NCBI RefSeq assembly: GCF_040536835.1
Contig: NZ_CP159578.1
Coordinates: 3,720,001-3,784,000 of the forward strand
DNA: 64,000 bases
From: Salinicola endophyticus
Lineage (GTDB): Bacteria > Pseudomonadota > Gammaproteobacteria > Pseudomonadales > Halomonadaceae
Direction: 5' to 3'
In this document: one piece after another, positions 63,608 through 64,000 of the stretch
Numbering within the stretch: position 1 is the first letter of the stretch
Layout: each line of letters opens with the position of its first letter
Notes under the pieces: generated by a model
Told to the model about the DNA's origin: nothing
Databases searched by the model: none
The model's input: the letters and a program-made list of their open reading frames with translations, nothing else
Position numbers and translations under genes: made by a program

Positions 63608-64000
63608 ATGCTCCCCACTTCATCTTCTCAAGAGACCCGGCTGACCATCGACGGCGAGCGCCTATGGCAGAGCCTGATGACACTGGCCAATATCGGCGCC
63701 ACCCCCAAGGGGGGCTGCAACCGCCAGGCGCTGACCGATCTCGACCGCCAGGGTCGCGATCTGCTGACCCGCTGGTGCGAGGCGGAAGATCTGACGGTGC
63801 GCTTCGATGCCATCGGTAACCTCTTCGCGCGGCGCCCGGGGCGCGACGACACGGCCGACCCGGTGGTGATCGGCAGCCATATCGACACCCAACCCACCGG
63901 CGGCAAGTTCGACGGCTGCTTCGGCGTACTGGCAGCGCTGGAAGTGGTCCGCACGCTGAACGCCCAGGGCATCGAGACCCAGCGGCCGCTGGAGCTGGTG
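63608..64000 (+). CDS. M20-family N-carbamoyl/ureido amidohydrolase (N-terminal part, cut by window edge)
   Basis: The first 131 codons are visible. ERLWQSLMTLANIGATPKGGCNR, FDAIGNLFARRPG and VVIGSHIDTQPTGGKFDG, with the metal residues His and Asp in GSHIDT and DG, match the allantoate amidohydrolase / N-carbamoyl-amino-acid hydrolase / beta-ureidopropionase family. Which of these it is cannot be told from this part. It is the last visible gene of the importer unit and so defines its likely substrate class, a ureido or N-carbamoyl compound. AAGGACAAGACC precedes the ATG. Confidence 0.85.
   Translation, partial: MLPTSSSQETRLTIDGERLWQSLMTLANIGATPKGGCNRQALTDLDRQGRDLLTRWCEAEDLTVRFDAIGNLFARRPGRDDTADPVVIGSHIDTQPTGGKFDGCFGVLAALEVVRTLNAQGIETQRPLELV

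Overview
The window is a GC-rich chromosomal segment from a gammaproteobacterium. Gene content and order (aruCFGDB arginine succinyltransferase operon, the dapA-bamC-MBL-purC block facing prxQ-perM-tusA-bepA as in Pseudomonas, scpA-scpB-rluB, a complete pqqABCDE operon) suggest a Halomonadaceae-like organism (Halomonas/Salinicola type). That placement is inferred from gene content and was not tested by a search.

Region 1 (1-15.2 kb) is an exopolysaccharide (EPS) locus with its own signalling module. It runs from a partial galE, through a two-gene operon encoding an H-NOX haem sensor and a LuxO-like sigma-54 response regulator, to a Wza-like exporter, a Wzz/GumC-like co-polymerase and a Wzy-like polymerase. 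Then come four leftward genes (Wzx-like flippase, two GT2 and one GT4 glycosyltransferase), a fused WecG/TagA-phosphoglycosyl transferase that probably starts the repeat unit, and a soluble hybrid kinase (PAS-HisKA-degenerate ATPase-REC-HPt). Sigma-54 type -24/-12 elements precede the H-NOX operon (perfect match), the exporter operon, the distal glycosyltransferase pair and the initiating transferase (imperfect matches). This suggests the whole locus is under one sigma-54 activator, possibly gated by nitric oxide. A 158-bp transposase-less IS remnant sits inside the glycosyltransferase operon.

Region 2 (15.5-29 kb) holds an MFS transporter, an NfeD/SPFH pair, the arginine succinyltransferase operon without aruE, an SDR enzyme, a FabF-like ketosynthase with an HxlR regulator, a GNAT enzyme and an acireductone-dioxygenase-like protein that has lost most of its metal ligands.

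Region 3 (29-49 kb) is mostly housekeeping: trmO, a periplasmic cyclophilin, purC, an MBL-fold hydrolase, bamC, dapA, a PrxQ-type peroxiredoxin, a PerM-type protein, a TusA-like protein, a BepA-like protease, a serine hydrolase, three tandem identical tRNA-Lys(TTT) genes, rluB, scpB, scpA, pqqEDCBA (including a 25-codon pqqA), a RadD-like helicase and an SDR.

Region 4 (49.3-57 kb) is a tightly packed catabolic operon. It encodes an NRAMP-fold transporter lacking metal-binding motifs, a DapA-family aldolase, a DUF1537 (OtnK/DtnK-type) acid-sugar kinase, a PdxA2-type dehydrogenase, an LtnD-type dehydrogenase, a cytoplasmic BNR-repeat protein and a DeoR regulator. A DeoR-style inverted repeat lies just upstream of the first gene. 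This is the best candidate for an uncharacterised pathway.

Region 5 (57.2-64 kb) has a small unknown protein, a GntR regulator with a likely self-operator, a complete Liv-type ABC importer and the start of an M20-family N-carbamoyl/ureido amidohydrolase. It looks like an uptake and hydrolysis unit for a ureido or amide compound. No CRISPR array, prophage, rRNA or intact transposase gene was seen.
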